Positions 1-9,280 of a DNA stretch of 64,000 nucleotides are shown here, piece by piece. The notes below the pieces were generated by a model. The model was not told the DNA's origin. It saw nothing but the letters and a program-made list of their open reading frames with translations, and ran no database searches. A program made the position numbers and the translations under genes. The stretch is taken from assembly GCA_028277985.1 (NCBI GenBank), contig JANQFG010000289.1, positions 1 through 64,000 on the forward strand, in the 5' to 3' direction. Each line of letters opens with the position of its first letter. Within the stretch, counting starts at the first letter, position 1. Source of the DNA: a bacterium. GTDB lineage: Bacteria; Desulfobacterota; DSWW01.

Positions 1-1503
1 AGGAAAGCTTACTGGGATTTCGATGGCGGGAACGATCTGTGGTAGAGGAATTTGCCAGAGAGGAACAACAATTGCGGCGGGGCCAAAAACGATCAAATAA
101 GTGCCCCATGCGGCTGGCTCCGGTGTGCCCAGCAGGAGGTCGAGGTTGAGTGAGCCTCCATCATACAATGCGTCCATTTCCAGGATGGGATCACCGACAC
201 ACTCGGAATCATCGATATCAACCAATCCGTCACAATCGTTATCGATGCCGTCTTCACAGTCTTCAGCCGTTCCCTGTGGATAAGGTTCTTCACAATTGCA
301 GTACGTATTGATGTTTTCCGGATAGACATTCGAGTTCGAATCGTGGCAGTCATCACCTCCGCACGAAGAGCTTACATACCCGTCATCATCGTTGTCGTTA
401 TCGAGCGAACAGGGGATTGCCAGGAAGATCTCATAGTCTGAGCCAGTGCCGTCCCATCCCTTCCAGACCACGTACCCGTCATCGTTGATCTGAGGGTCGA
501 GGTCGTCATAATCGTTATTCGTAATCTGTGTCGTGCTCGCTCCGTCGTAAAGGAAGATCTCAAAGTCTGGGTCGTCCCATCCATGCCAGACCACGTACCC
601 ATTATTGTTTATCTGGGGGTGAAAGTTACCAGGATAGATATTCGTGATCTGTGTCGTGCCCGCTCCGTCGTAGAGGAAGACCTGCCAGTCCCCAAATCCA
701 CTCATGCAAGCTGCCCCATCACATCCATACCAGACCACCCACCCGTTATCGTTGATCTGGGAGTAGTTGTCATAATAAGGGTCATTCGTGATTTGTGTCG
801 TGCTCGCTCCGTCGTAGAGGAAGATCTCGTCGTCTCCCGACCAAACCACGTATCCGTTGTCGTTCATGTGGGGATCCCAGTCGGAATAATCATTATTCGT
901 AATCTGTGTCGTGCTCGCTCCGTCGTAAAGGAAGATCTCAAAGTCTGCAGATCCGGTCATGCAACCCGTCCCATCACATCCCTGCCAGACCACGTATCCG
1001 TTATCGTTGATCTGGGGGGCCCGGACGTGAGAAGGGTTATTCGTAATCTGTGTCGTGCTCGCTCCGTCATAGACGAAGATCTCAGCTTTTCCACCCCAGA
1101 CCACGTGTCCTTTATCGTTGATCTGGGGGTCCCAGTCGGAATAATCGTTATTCGTAATCTGTGTCGTGCTCGCTCCGTCATAGACGAAGATCTCATCGTC
1201 TCCACACCAGACCACGTACCCAGTATCGTTGATCTGGGGATCGTCGTCAGGATAATCGTTATTCGTAATCTGTGTCGTACTCACTCCGTCGTAAAGGAAG
1301 ATCTCAGATTCCCCGTCATAGAAATGACAATCCTTCCCCACACATCCCACCCAGACGACGTACCCGTTATTATTTATCCGGGGGTCGTAGTCGTCATAAT
1401 CGTTATTCGTAAGCTTTTCTATTGTGTATTGGGGGTGGGCAGGGGAAGTCAGCAATAGCACGACAATCTGAGACAGCAGTGCAACCAATATCGGTTTCTT
1501 CAT
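1..1503 (-). CDS. Secreted eight-repeat beta-propeller-like protein, 3' end beyond window
   Basis: The frame is open from an ATG at 1503 to the window edge, so about 501 residues are visible and the C-terminus is missing. Residues 1-25 form a signal peptide. Eight tandem repeats of roughly 40-57 residues follow, each with the pattern [QK]-[IL]-T-N..PQIN-[DN]-x-G-[YHW]-VVW and then E-I-F-L-Y-D-G. This is TolB/WD40-like in style. After the repeats come a Cys/Asp-rich segment and the motif DGIDNDCDGLVD, a calcium-binding-like MopE-type motif found in exported proteins of this bacterial group. The last visible part (GTYLIVFGPAAIVV) is hydrophobic. A start at 1503 is supported by GGGGA seven bases upstream. 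The function is unknown; surface binding is an inference. Confidence 0.85.
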   Translation of the reverse strand, partial: MKKPILVALLSQIVVLLLTSPAHPQYTIEKLTNNDYDDYDPRINNNGYVVWVGCVGKDCHFYDGESEIFLYDGVSTTQITNNDYPDDDPQINDTGYVVWCGDDEIFVYDGASTTQITNNDYSDWDPQINDKGHVVWGGKAEIFVYDGASTTQITNNPSHVRAPQINDNGYVVWQGCDGTGCMTGSADFEIFLYDGASTTQITNNDYSDWDPHMNDNGYVVWSGDDEIFLYDGASTTQITNDPYYDNYSQINDNGWVVWYGCDGAACMSGFGDWQVFLYDGAGTTQITNIYPGNFHPQINNNGYVVWHGWDDPDFEIFLYDGASTTQITNNDYDDLDPQINDDGYVVWKGWDGTGSDYEIFLAIPCSLDNDNDDDGYVSSSCGGDDCHDSNSNVYPENINTYCNCEEPYPQGTAEDCEDGIDNDCDGLVDIDDSECVGDPILEMDALYDGGSLNLDLLLGTPEPAAWGTYLIVFGPAAIVVPLWQIPLPQIVPAIEIPVSFP

Positions 1504-1778
1504 GTGTCGTCCCCAATCCTCGGAAGGCAGCATGCTTATCCCACGTCAAACTCAAGCTACAGGCTCCATGGCCTTTATGTCAACAGAAATCCTATTATCG
1601 TACAGGTTCGTTATGCCGATATGCAAGCAATTGACGGGCGAGCACACGTACAGAGGGAACAAGCAAGAGGGGGACGTTGTTCAATTCGTTTACTTTCCGA
1701 TGGCATTCGAGATCGCTGCCGCAGGCCTGAGTTCCCCGAGCGCCGGTCATGCAAGGGCTGAGCTTCCGCGGGAACTCC
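1504..1778. other. Intergenic region with a half REP-like element
   Basis: No convincing gene is seen here. Positions 1669-1697 hold one arm of the palindromic element described at 9127-9188, matching it at 23 of 26 compared bases, without the second arm. The region should also contain the promoter of the repeat-protein gene that starts at 1503. Confidence 0.5.
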
Positions 1779-1820
1779 AAAAAAAGAAAGCCCTCATAGC
1801 TCGAAAGAGCTACAAGGGCT
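1779..1820 (-). terminator. Rho-independent terminator after tRNA-Leu
   Basis: Read on the minus strand, a 14-base arm (AGCCCTTGTAGCTC) pairs with GAGCTATGAGGGCT across a TTTC loop, with one mismatched position, and a T-rich run follows (1779-1788). It lies just downstream of the tRNA-Leu gene and closes the gap-pgk-tpiA-secG-tRNA transcription unit. Confidence 0.85.
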
Positions 1821-1830
1821 TCTCTATGCT

Positions 1831-1916
1831 TGGTGCCGAAGAGGGGATTCGAACCCCTACACCCGGTGGGCACCACCCCCTCAAGATGGCGTGTCTACCA
1901 ATTCCACCACTTCGGC
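1831..1916 (-). tRNA. tRNA-Leu (anticodon GAG)
   Basis: On the minus strand the acceptor arm GCCGAAG pairs with CTTCGGC. A D-arm, an anticodon stem CCATC/GGTGG with loop TTGAGGG (anticodon GAG), a long class II variable arm, and a T-arm AGGGG-TTCGAAT-CCCCT follow. The long variable arm fits leucine, and the anticodon reads CUC/CUU. The discriminator A and CCA end are encoded (1831-1834). It begins 10 bases after the secG stop and is followed by a terminator, so it is probably cotranscribed with secG. Confidence 0.95.
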
Positions 1917-1926
1917 ATATGGACTC

Positions 1927-2328
1927 TCACTCTTGTGGAGTGTCTTCAAAAGGTGTCTCTGCAGGCGCCGGCGAATCCGCCGGTGCCGCCGGTTCGGCCG
2001 CGGGGGCCTCCTCGTAGTCGGCAAATGGGTCACCCGGCTCCGGAGCAGGCGCCGGGACTTCTTGTGCCTGTTCCGCACCCCCCATGACGGTGGCCTGCAC
2101 ACGGGTCGAGGACATGTAGGCCAACCCCAGGGAGGTCAGCATGAAGAGCACGGCTACGCCTGTTGTCGCCTTGGTCAGAAAACCGCCCGCACCCTGGCTG
2201 CCGAACACGGTCTGTGAAGAGCCGCCGAAGGCAGCCCCCAGGTCGGCACCCTTGCCCCGCTGGAGCAGGACGATCAAGATCAGGCCCAGACAGGCCAGCA
2301 CGTGCAATATGATCACTACAATCTGCAT
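1927..2328 (-). CDS. secG: Protein translocase subunit SecG
   Basis: This 133-residue protein has the SecG layout: an N-terminal membrane helix (about 2-21), the conserved segment around GKGADLGAAFGG with the SQTVFGS turn, and a second helix (about 52-72). The C-terminal tail from about residue 83 is Pro/Ala/Glu-rich, longer than in E. coli SecG and common in this bacterial group. SecG stimulates preprotein passage through the SecYEG channel in the inner membrane. The gene follows tpiA, and the tpiA-secG-tRNA-Leu order is typical of proteobacteria. Confidence 0.95.
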   Translation of the reverse strand: MQIVVIILHVLACLGLILIVLLQRGKGADLGAAFGGSSQTVFGSQGAGGFLTKATTGVAVLFMLTSLGLAYMSSTRVQATVMGGAEQAQEVPAPAPEPGDPFADYEEAPAAEPAAPADSPAPAETPFEDTPQE

Positions 2329-2422
2329 TTCTTCGCCTTTCCGGTTGAAACAAGAATCTCAAGCAATACTAGCATCTTAACGCCCCGGAATCAAACGATT
2401 CCCCCTACGGGGCGGGAAGGTC

Positions 2423-3175
2423 TCAGAACTTGACGATCCCGAGGAAGCTCTCCGCCTTTAAGCTGGCTCCCCCGACGAGAGCGCCATCCACGTCCGGCTT
2501 ATCCATCAGGCCTCTCACGTTGTCCGGCTTCACGCTGCCCCCGTACTGGATACGGAGTCCATCCGCGATCCCTTGGTCGTAGAGTTCGGCGACCAGGCCT
2601 CTTATCTGCGCATGAATCTCTTGTGCCTGATCCGGGGTGGCTACCTCTCCTGTGCCGATGGCCCATACCGGCTCATAGGCAATGACCAACTTCTCTGCAT
2701 CACTTCGGGACACACCGTCAAGGCCCTCTCTGATTTGTCCACCCACCACGTCCCAGGTGCGGCCAGACTTCCTCTCCTCAAGGACCTCGCCGACACAGAC
2801 GATCGGAATCAGCCCGGCCGCGAGGGCGGCCTTGAGCCTCTTGTTCACTGTCTCATCGGTCTCCCCGAAGAACTGCCGCCTCTCCGAATGCCCGATGATG
2901 ACGTACTTGCATCCCACGTCGAGCAACATCGCTGCGGAAAGCTCCCCGGTGTAAGCCCCGGATGCCTCCCAGTGAAGATTCTGGGCGGCAAGGTCGATGG
3001 AAGACCCGCTCAGGACCTTGGCAATCGGATAGAGCGATGCGTACGTCGGCGCCACCACAACGTCCACTTCTTCGGTACCATCCAAGCCGGCCTTCAACCC
3101 GTTGACAAGGGCTTCTGCCTCGGCCACGAGCATGTTCATCTTCCAGTTCCCAGCCATGATGGGCCTGCGTGTCAT
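2423..3175 (-). CDS. tpiA: Triosephosphate isomerase
   Basis: A full-length 250-residue TIM barrel that interconverts dihydroxyacetone phosphate and glyceraldehyde 3-phosphate. The catalytic residues are visible: Lys12 in GNWKMN, His96 in IIGHSERR and Glu168 in AYEPVWAIGTG. The phosphate-binding QYGGSV lies near residue 210. The ATG at 3175 is preceded by GGGAGGAA. It is the third gene of the gap-pgk-tpiA cluster, 46 bases after pgk. Confidence 0.98.
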   Translation of the reverse strand: MTRRPIMAGNWKMNMLVAEAEALVNGLKAGLDGTEEVDVVVAPTYASLYPIAKVLSGSSIDLAAQNLHWEASGAYTGELSAAMLLDVGCKYVIIGHSERRQFFGETDETVNKRLKAALAAGLIPIVCVGEVLEERKSGRTWDVVGGQIREGLDGVSRSDAEKLVIAYEPVWAIGTGEVATPDQAQEIHAQIRGLVAELYDQGIADGLRIQYGGSVKPDNVRGLMDKPDVDGALVGGASLKAESFLGIVKF

Positions 3176-3221
3176 CGATCGTTCCTCCCTCGTGTTCCGT
3201 CACGTGAAGACGGTCGCGTTT

Positions 3222-4409
3222 TCAGCTCCTGTCGAGTATTGCGATCCCCGGCAGGACCTTTCCTTCGAGATACTCGAGAGACGCTCCCCCTCCCGTGGAA
3301 ACATGTGTCACGCGATCCTTTAGCCCTTCCTTCTCCAGAGCCGCCACGGAATCACCTCCACCCACAATCGAAACCGCATCCGAATCTGCAACCGCCCTGG
3401 CAACCTCGTGGGTGCCGGAGGCAAAGGGCGCCATCTCGAACACGCCCATCGGACCGTTCCACACGATGGTCTTCGCCTTGTTGATCGCGTCGCAGAATTT
3501 GCGGGCCGTTTCCGGTCCGATGTCCAAAGCGAGCCATCCGTCCGGGATCTCGGACGCAGGCACGACGCGAGTCTCAGCTTCGGGCGTCATCTCCTTCGCT
3601 ACGACCACATCATCGGGAAGAAGAACCTCGACCGAGGCACCTTTCGCCTCTGCCAACACTCCTTCCGCATCCCCGCGCTTGTCCTCTTCCACTCGCGAAG
3701 CACCCGTCGGGTGCCCCGCCGCCCAGAGAAAGGTGTTGGCCATACCTCCGCCGATGATCAGGCCGTTCACCTTCTGCAGAAGATTCCGGGCCACGCCGAT
3801 CTTGTCCGAGACCTTCGCCCCCCCCAGGATGGCCACAAAGGGCCGCTCCGGCTCCTTCAGTGCCTCTTCCAGGTAGGCGATCTCCTTCTTCATCAAGAAG
3901 CCGGCCGCTGCCTCCCCCACGAACTCAACCATTCCACAGGTCGAAGCGTGGGCCCTGTGAGCGGCGCCGAAGGCATCGTTCACATACACATCCGCCAACG
4001 CGGCAAGCGCTTTCGCAAAATCGGAATCGTTGTCGGTCTCCTGCTTGTGATAGCGCAGGTTCTCCAACAGGACAACCTCACCCTCAGCCATCGATCCGAC
4101 CGCGGCCTCCACCTCTGAGCCGATACAGTCGTCAAGAACCTGCACGGGCCGGTTCAGCAGTTCCGAAAGGCGCTGCGCCACCGGGGCAAGACTCATCTCC
4201 GGAACACGTTTTCCCTTGGGTCGCCCAAGGTGGGAGGCGAGAACGACCTTCGCCCCCTTGCTTGTTGCGAGCTCGATTGTCGGAAGCGCCGCCTGAATCC
4301 GCGTGTCGTCCGTCACCTTTCCCTGGGGATCCAGGGGAACGTTGAAGTCGACCCGGATGAAGACCCGCTTACCCTTCAGATCGAGCTCATCAATCGTTCG
4401 GACCGCCAC
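3222..4409 (-). CDS. pgk: Phosphoglycerate kinase
   Basis: A 395-residue cytosolic kinase that makes ATP and 3-phosphoglycerate from 1,3-bisphosphoglycerate. The N-terminal signature RVDFNVPLD and substrate loop HLGRPKGK are present, as is the C-terminal nucleotide-binding GGGDSVAALE. The start is a GTG at 4409 with CAGGAGG upstream. It begins 17 bases after the gap stop, so it belongs to the same operon. Confidence 0.98.
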   Translation of the reverse strand: MAVRTIDELDLKGKRVFIRVDFNVPLDPQGKVTDDTRIQAALPTIELATSKGAKVVLASHLGRPKGKRVPEMSLAPVAQRLSELLNRPVQVLDDCIGSEVEAAVGSMAEGEVVLLENLRYHKQETDNDSDFAKALAALADVYVNDAFGAAHRAHASTCGMVEFVGEAAAGFLMKKEIAYLEEALKEPERPFVAILGGAKVSDKIGVARNLLQKVNGLIIGGGMANTFLWAAGHPTGASRVEEDKRGDAEGVLAEAKGASVEVLLPDDVVVAKEMTPEAETRVVPASEIPDGWLALDIGPETARKFCDAINKAKTIVWNGPMGVFEMAPFASGTHEVARAVADSDAVSIVGGGDSVAALEKEGLKDRVTHVSTGGGASLEYLEGKVLPGIAILDRS

Positions 4410-4426
4410 GTCCCCGTCCTCCTGTC

Positions 4427-5431
4427 TTAGAGATCCTTGGCCATCTTGAGAACCAGGTCGATCATCCGATGGGAGAATCCGGTTTCGTTGTCATACCAGG
4501 AGATCACCTTCACCATGTTTCCGTCCATGACCGTGGTCAGGCTTGCGTCCACGGTGGACGACGCGTTGCTTCCGTTGAAGTCCATGGAGACGAGGGGTTC
4601 ATCACAGTAGACGAGAAAACCCTTCATCGGCCCGGAAGCGGCCTTCTTCAGGGCCTTGTTCACCTTGTCGGGCGTCGCTTCCTTCTTCAGGGTCGCCACC
4701 AGGTCCACCACCGACACGTTCGGGGTGGGAACGCGGATTGCCATCCCGTCCAGCTTCCCCTGAAGCTCGGGCAGCACCAACCCGACCGCCTTGGCGGCGC
4801 CGGTGGTGGTGGGGATCATGGACTCCGCAGCGGCCCGAGCACGGCGGAGGTCCTTGTGCGGCAGATCCAGAATCCTCTGGTCGTTCGTGTAGGAATGGAT
4901 CGTCGTCATCAGGCCTTTCTCGATGCCGAAGGTGTCGTTCAGGACCTTGGCCACGGGTGCCAGACAGTTCGTTGTACAGGATGCATTCGACAGGATGTGG
5001 TGCTTCTTCGGGTTGTACTTGTCATCGTTCACGCCCATGACAACCGTCAGGTCCTCGCCCTTGGCCGGCGCCGAAATGATGACCTTCTTTGCGCCCGCCT
5101 TGCGGTGCAACTCTGCCTTCGCCTTGTCGCGAAAGAGACCGGTGCACTCGAAGACCACGTCGACCTTCAACTTCTTCCAGGGCAGAGCAGCAGGGTCTCG
5201 CTCGGAAAGCACTTTGATCTTCTTGGTGCCCACGACGATTGAGTCACCAACAGCTTTGACCTTTGTATTGAAGGTGCCGTGGACAGAGTCGTACTTCAGC
5301 AAATGGGCCAGGGTGGCAGCATCGGTGAGATCGTTGATGCCCACAAACTCCAGGTTCGGGTTCTTCCAGCCTGCTCGAAGAATGCACCGCCCGATTCGAC
5401 CAAAACCATTGATTCCGATTCTCGTCGCCAT
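4427..5431 (-). CDS. gap: Type I glyceraldehyde-3-phosphate dehydrogenase
   Basis: A 334-residue NAD-dependent enzyme with the N-terminal Rossmann motif [10 protein letters not shown] and the active-site Cys152 in [14 protein letters not shown] typical C-terminal SWYDNETG segment is present. It oxidises glyceraldehyde 3-phosphate to 1,3-bisphosphoglycerate, the substrate of the next gene product. The ATG at 5431 has a strong AAGGAGG. It is the first gene of the glycolytic cluster, so the main promoter should lie in 5432-5501 or further upstream. Confidence 0.98.
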   Translation of the reverse strand: MATRIGINGFGRIGRCILRAGWKNPNLEFVGINDLTDAATLAHLLKYDSVHGTFNTKVKAVGDSIVVGTKKIKVLSERDPAALPWKKLKVDVVFECTGLFRDKAKAELHRKAGAKKVIISAPAKGEDLTVVMGVNDDKYNPKKHHILSNASCTTNCLAPVAKVLNDTFGIEKGLMTTIHSYTNDQRILDLPHKDLRRARAAAESMIPTTTGAAKAVGLVLPELQGKLDGMAIRVPTPNVSVVDLVATLKKEATPDKVNKALKKAASGPMKGFLVYCDEPLVSMDFNGSNASSTVDASLTTVMDGNMVKVISWYDNETGFSHRMIDLVLKMAKDL

Positions 5432-5501
5432 TCTTACCCCTCCTTCTTGGTGGTTCGCCGATTCAGGATTTGGATGCCTGCTTCTCCCCGTCGGTGTCGT
5501 T

Positions 5502-6653
5502 TCATTTCTCGTGGTCGATCTTCTTCAGGAGAAGGTTAACAAACGTTTCCGCATCTTGAAGGTTCTTCTCGTCCAGGTTCTCCACCACGTCGGTCTCCCA
5601 GTGCCAGTTCGGCACCACGCCGTCCGCGTCCAGGGCCATGACGGACATCGCCCTGTATCCGTTGATCAGGGCCCCTGTCGCATCGGTCGCGAGGCCCCCT
5701 CGGTGTTCACGCGGAGCCAGTGGCAGGTCGGGATTCTCCCTGACGACCTCGGCGGAGAACATGAGCAGCTCGGGGTCGGCCGGAAAGGCCTTGACCTGGC
5801 CCTCGCCCGTGATGTAATTGAGCTCGCCCGCTCCCACGTTGTCCAGGTTCACGATCAGGGCGTCCTGCAACTCCTGGCCGTGCCGCTTCAGCAGATCGAG
5901 CATGCCCACCAGCCCGGCTTCCTCGCATCCCGTGGCAGCGACCCACACCTCCGTGTTCTGAAGGGGCTGTTTGGCGAGCCCCTCGGCAACCGCAAGCATC
6001 ACGCCGATGCCGGAGGCGTTGTCATTGGCGCCGTAAACGTTCTTGCCATATACCTCACGGTGCAGAAGCACCAGGATGTTCAGAAAGAGCCAGAGCGTGG
6101 CCAGGCTGGTGAGCAATCCGAACAGGCCGGACCAGAACAGGCCCCCCAGGAGCACAAACACCGGCAATCCCAGAGCGGACACCGTGGTCAGAAGGAAGAT
6201 CGTACGAAATCCGCCGACAAACCGGGGATCGAAGTACAGTCCGCTCTTGGAAGTGTCGTAGTGGGCCGAGATCAGCACCCTGCGGTTCATCTCACCCTTG
6301 GCCGGGATTCGCCCCACAACATTCTGGGAGGGCTCCTGAGGAAGAAACCGTGGGGTCCAGCCGCGCAGATGGGCTTCCTTGTAGAAACCGACGGCACCGA
6401 GGGTGACCAGCAGGAACCCCAGGAATCCGTGGGAGCACGTGAGGAGACCACCCAGGACACTCACGGCCCAGACGATCATCAGAGGAAAGGAAAAGGTCTT
6501 GTAGGACTGGAAGGTCTCGACCTGGTGCTCGATCCCCAACTTCTCCATGACCCCGGCTATGTACTTCGAGGCCCACCGTTCCCCTTCCGAGGTGGGGGCC
6601 CTGAAACCCACGACTTCCACGAGATAACGAACGTGCTCCATTGCCTTTGACAT
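5502..6653 (-). CDS. Membrane-embedded M28 family metallopeptidase
   Basis: A 383-residue M28 (aminopeptidase Y/S-like) protein. The co-catalytic zinc site is complete: His131 and Asp133 in SAHYDTS, bridging Asp211 in GANDNASG, the Glu244-Glu245 pair in TGCEEAGL, Asp271 in NLDNVG, and His351 in NWHWETD. Two hydrophobic helices (about 56-95) precede the zinc site. Two more (about 150-198) sit between the first zinc ligands and Asp211, a place that is only a short loop in soluble family members. The start at 6653 is chosen for AAAGGAG upstream; a longer reading from 6680 lacks it. The substrate is unknown. Confidence 0.88.
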   Translation of the reverse strand: MSKAMEHVRYLVEVVGFRAPTSEGERWASKYIAGVMEKLGIEHQVETFQSYKTFSFPLMIVWAVSVLGGLLTCSHGFLGFLLVTLGAVGFYKEAHLRGWTPRFLPQEPSQNVVGRIPAKGEMNRRVLISAHYDTSKSGLYFDPRFVGGFRTIFLLTTVSALGLPVFVLLGGLFWSGLFGLLTSLATLWLFLNILVLLHREVYGKNVYGANDNASGIGVMLAVAEGLAKQPLQNTEVWVAATGCEEAGLVGMLDLLKRHGQELQDALIVNLDNVGAGELNYITGEGQVKAFPADPELLMFSAEVVRENPDLPLAPREHRGGLATDATGALINGYRAMSVMALDADGVVPNWHWETDVVENLDEKNLQDAETFVNLLLKKIDHEK

Positions 6654-6790
6654 CTCTCCACTCCTTTCCCTCTCGCTCACGGGACGTACCTTCCACGACC
6701 GCTTTCGCTAGAGCTCCGGATTCCTTTTCGTCACCGCATTTCTCGGCAGAGCTTTGCAGTATACGACAATACTTTCAACCCGGTCGGCAG

Positions 6791-7903
6791 TCAATGATTT
6801 GTTGCCTTCTCCCCCCCTGCCAACCACTCTTCGATGCGGGCCATAGGGTGTTTTTCGCCCTCGAGCCCCTTCAACCAGCCCACCATGGCCGGCAGGTCGC
6901 GATCGAAGCGCTCGAACAGCGCCTCCCACAGACCCGGATCCTCGTGGTAGGTCAGGTAGGACACCAGAAAGGCGTTGTTCCACTCCTGTTTCAGAATGCC
7001 CTGATAGCGGGTCGTACCGAGAGTCTCGAGGCCTTGTTGAAGGTCTTCTTTTGCTTCTTCGAAGATCATGGCCCGTCTCGCGAGCTTTTCCCCTTCGGGC
7101 GCTTCCGATCCGTAGAGCGACCGCAGCCGGTCGGCTAGATCGAACATGGTCGTCTGGAAGAGCCTCTTCGCCTCCCCCTTCTGCCGCATCGCTTCGATCT
7201 GTTCAGGGCTCAGACCTCCTCGGTTCCGAAAAAAGGCCTCGGTCCCCTGTTTGCCCACAAAGGTGGCGACACCCTCGTTAAAGGCCCCCTGATCCTTCAA
7301 GAAGATGGTTCGATGGACCATTTCGTGGAGTATGACCTCGACCAGGGCCGTGTCTCTGTACTTCAGCATGGTCGAGAAGACCGGGTCCTTGAACCACCCC
7401 AAGGTGCTGTATGCTCCAACGGGCCGGACGTACGTATCGAAACCGCGCTCTGCCATCCGGGCCGATTCGCGTTTGGCTCTTTCCTCCGTGAAGAAGCCCT
7501 TGTAGGGCAGGCACCCTGCAATGGGAAAGCACCAGGTGTGGGCCTCGAGCTCGAACTTCGGACTCGCCGTGAGGTTGTGGGCAACCGGGGGCTGCTCCAC
7601 CCGGTAGTAGCGCGTGTAGTTCTTCGAGGAGGCGAGCCCAAGCTCCGCCTCTCCGAAGGCCTTCGCCTCCTGGACGAGACGAATCTTCTGTTTTTCCGAC
7701 TCCGGGACCTCCGGGTCCTCGAGAACGGATTCTATGTTCTTGGTCCCGCAAACGATCTTGAGTTGCCCCTTGCCCACATGGAAGATGTAACCCACCGAAC
7801 AGCCCTCCAGCAACCAGGCGACTCCCAGGATCCCGGCCGCCGTCCACCATGCGATGAGGCCCCGAAAACGGCCCTGGTTCCTGGTTTGGAGGGTAATGGC
7901 CAT
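6791..7903 (-). CDS. Predicted aminopeptidase, COG4324 family, likely lipoprotein
   Basis: About 370 residues. A hydrophobic segment (about 16-34) ends in LLEGC, a slightly atypical lipobox, so membrane anchoring at the periplasmic face is likely. The zinc-peptidase motif HEMVH is at 193-197 and the third ligand is probably Glu210 in FNEGVATFVG. The surrounding pattern matches the COG4324 (PF10023) aminopeptidase family. The ATG at 7903 has GGAAGG just upstream. The gene is divergent from the HD-domain gene at 8016. Substrate and physiological role are not known. Confidence 0.85.
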   Translation of the reverse strand: MAITLQTRNQGRFRGLIAWWTAAGILGVAWLLEGCSVGYIFHVGKGQLKIVCGTKNIESVLEDPEVPESEKQKIRLVQEAKAFGEAELGLASSKNYTRYYRVEQPPVAHNLTASPKFELEAHTWCFPIAGCLPYKGFFTEERAKRESARMAERGFDTYVRPVGAYSTLGWFKDPVFSTMLKYRDTALVEVILHEMVHRTIFLKDQGAFNEGVATFVGKQGTEAFFRNRGGLSPEQIEAMRQKGEAKRLFQTTMFDLADRLRSLYGSEAPEGEKLARRAMIFEEAKEDLQQGLETLGTTRYQGILKQEWNNAFLVSYLTYHEDPGLWEALFERFDRDLPAMVGWLKGLEGEKHPMARIEEWLAGGEKATNH

Positions 7904-8015
7904 CAGCACCTTCCTTCGGAGAAAAGTAGCAGAATAGTCCGGAGGGGGCCGTTATGTCAATGAAAAGGGGCCCTTCCGTTGTAATCCGATCCTCGGGGTG
8001 CTAATGTGAACCGCT

Positions 8016-9077
8016 ATGCTGAACGTACAGAACTTGAAGGAAAAGGACCGGATCAAGGGCCAGATGCTCGTCGCGGAGATGCATCTGCAAACCACCAAGG
8101 ACGGCAAGCCCTTTCTCAGGCTCCAGCTCATGAACCGCACAGGGTCGATGGAGGCGGTTCTCTGGGACAATGCCGAGGCGGCCCACCAGCTTCTGGTTCG
8201 ATCACCCCAGCAGGTGGTCGACATCAAGGGCGTAGTGGTCCTTTTCCAGCAGGAACGAAGAATCCGGCTGCAGTCGATCGCGCCCGCCCCGGAGGAGTCG
8301 ACCCGGCTGGAAGATTTCCTCCCCACCTCCGCCAGAGACCCGGAGGAGATGGCGGACGAGCTTCACGGCACGATCCGAAAGGTGCGCAACCCCTTTCTCC
8401 GCCGGCTCCTCGAAACCGTCTTCCGGGACCCCGAGATCTGGGAGGCGTATCGGAATGCGCCGGCTGCAAAGATGATGCATCATGCCTACCGCGGTGGGCT
8501 GCTGGAACACAGCCTTTCCCTGGCACGGCTCGTACAGCTGGTTGCCAAGAACTACCCTTTTCTCGATCAGGATTTGCTGCTCTGCGGAGCGCTCCTCCAC
8601 GACCTGGGTAAGGCCTGGGAACTGCGGGCCGACGCGGGGTTCGACTACAGCGACGAGGGCAGACTGGTCGGGCATATCCTGATCGGGGTCGAGACCCTAC
8701 AGAGGAAGATCGACGGCATCCCCGAGTTCCCTGCATCGCTTGCCATGCGGCTCAAGCACCTCGTCCTGAGCCACCACGGCGAAATGGAATTCGGGTCGCC
8801 CAAACACCCGATGACCCTGGAGGCCATTTGCCTGCACGAGCTGGACGATCTGGATGCCAAGCTCTGGGGCATTCACGATTTCCTGCAGAAGGAGGCGGGC
8901 CCGGGGAAGCGGTGGACAACCTTTCATCGTGTCCACCAGCGTTACTTCCACATCCCGGAATCCTTTGGGGGAGACCAGCCTCCGCATGAGGCGGTCGCGG
9001 ACCAACCCGATGAGGGCCCTCTGGAACTGTTTGCCAAGGACACGGGCACTCCCTCAAAGAAACGGCACGAGGGTTAG
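8016..9077 (+). CDS. YhaM-like 3'-5' exoribonuclease (OB fold + HD domain)
   Basis: A 353-residue protein with an N-terminal OB-fold nucleic-acid-binding domain (about 8-90, with FLRLQLMNRTG). A metal-dependent HD phosphohydrolase domain (about 155-300) follows, with His165 in LLEHSLSL, the His195-Asp196 pair in GALLHDLGKA, and HHGEMEFGS further on. This arrangement is that of YhaM/CBF1-type exoribonucleases, which trim RNA or single-stranded DNA from the 3' end. No good ribosome-binding site is visible ahead of the ATG. It is divergent from the aminopeptidase gene at 7903. Confidence 0.85.
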   Translation: MLNVQNLKEKDRIKGQMLVAEMHLQTTKDGKPFLRLQLMNRTGSMEAVLWDNAEAAHQLLVRSPQQVVDIKGVVVLFQQERRIRLQSIAPAPEESTRLEDFLPTSARDPEEMADELHGTIRKVRNPFLRRLLETVFRDPEIWEAYRNAPAAKMMHHAYRGGLLEHSLSLARLVQLVAKNYPFLDQDLLLCGALLHDLGKAWELRADAGFDYSDEGRLVGHILIGVETLQRKIDGIPEFPASLAMRLKHLVLSHHGEMEFGSPKHPMTLEAICLHELDDLDAKLWGIHDFLQKEAGPGKRWTTFHRVHQRYFHIPESFGGDQPPHEAVADQPDEGPLELFAKDTGTPSKKRHEG

Positions 9078-9126
9078 GGATCAGGGCTCACCTCCTGATC
9101 GTCGTCGTCCCCGTCCTCGGGGGCAC

Positions 9127-9188
9127 AGGGGACGTTGTTTCATTCGTTAACTTACGCGCGCAAGTTAACGAATGAAACAACGTCCCCT
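9127..9188. repeat. REP-like palindrome with perfect 27-bp arms
   Basis: The arm AGGGGACGTTGTTTCATTCG plus TTAACTT (9127-9153) is repeated exactly in inverted orientation at 9162-9188, separated by ACGCGCGC. It lies in the gap between the HD-domain gene and the histidine kinase, whose 3' ends face each other. A half copy is present at 1669-1697. The size, perfect symmetry and intergenic placement resemble REP/BIME elements mobilised by IS200-like RAYT transposases. No such transposase is in the window. Confidence 0.8.
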
Positions 9189-9220
9189 AAATGCCACCTG
9201 GCCCGCGCGCACATTTTCAT

Positions 9221-9254
9221 GCCACTTGCCACTCGCCACTTGCCACTCGCCACT
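9221..9254. repeat. 14-bp tandem repeat, 2.4 units
   Basis: GCCACTTGCCACTC occurs twice in tandem (9221-9234, 9235-9248) and is followed by GCCACT. The 16-mer TGCCACTTGCCACTCG at its start recurs in inverted orientation at 29590-29605, between uvrC and uvrB. It appears to be a dispersed intergenic sequence with no visible coding role. Confidence 0.7.
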
Positions 9255-9280
9255 GGGTAGGTGTGGATGGGATGCAGGGC

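Noticed and set aside
583-1458. Long plus-strand reading frame with repeated RNLCRARSVV units
   Set aside because: It is the exact antisense of the propeller repeats of the minus-strand gene at 1-1503, in the same codon register. It has no ribosome-binding site or recognisable fold.
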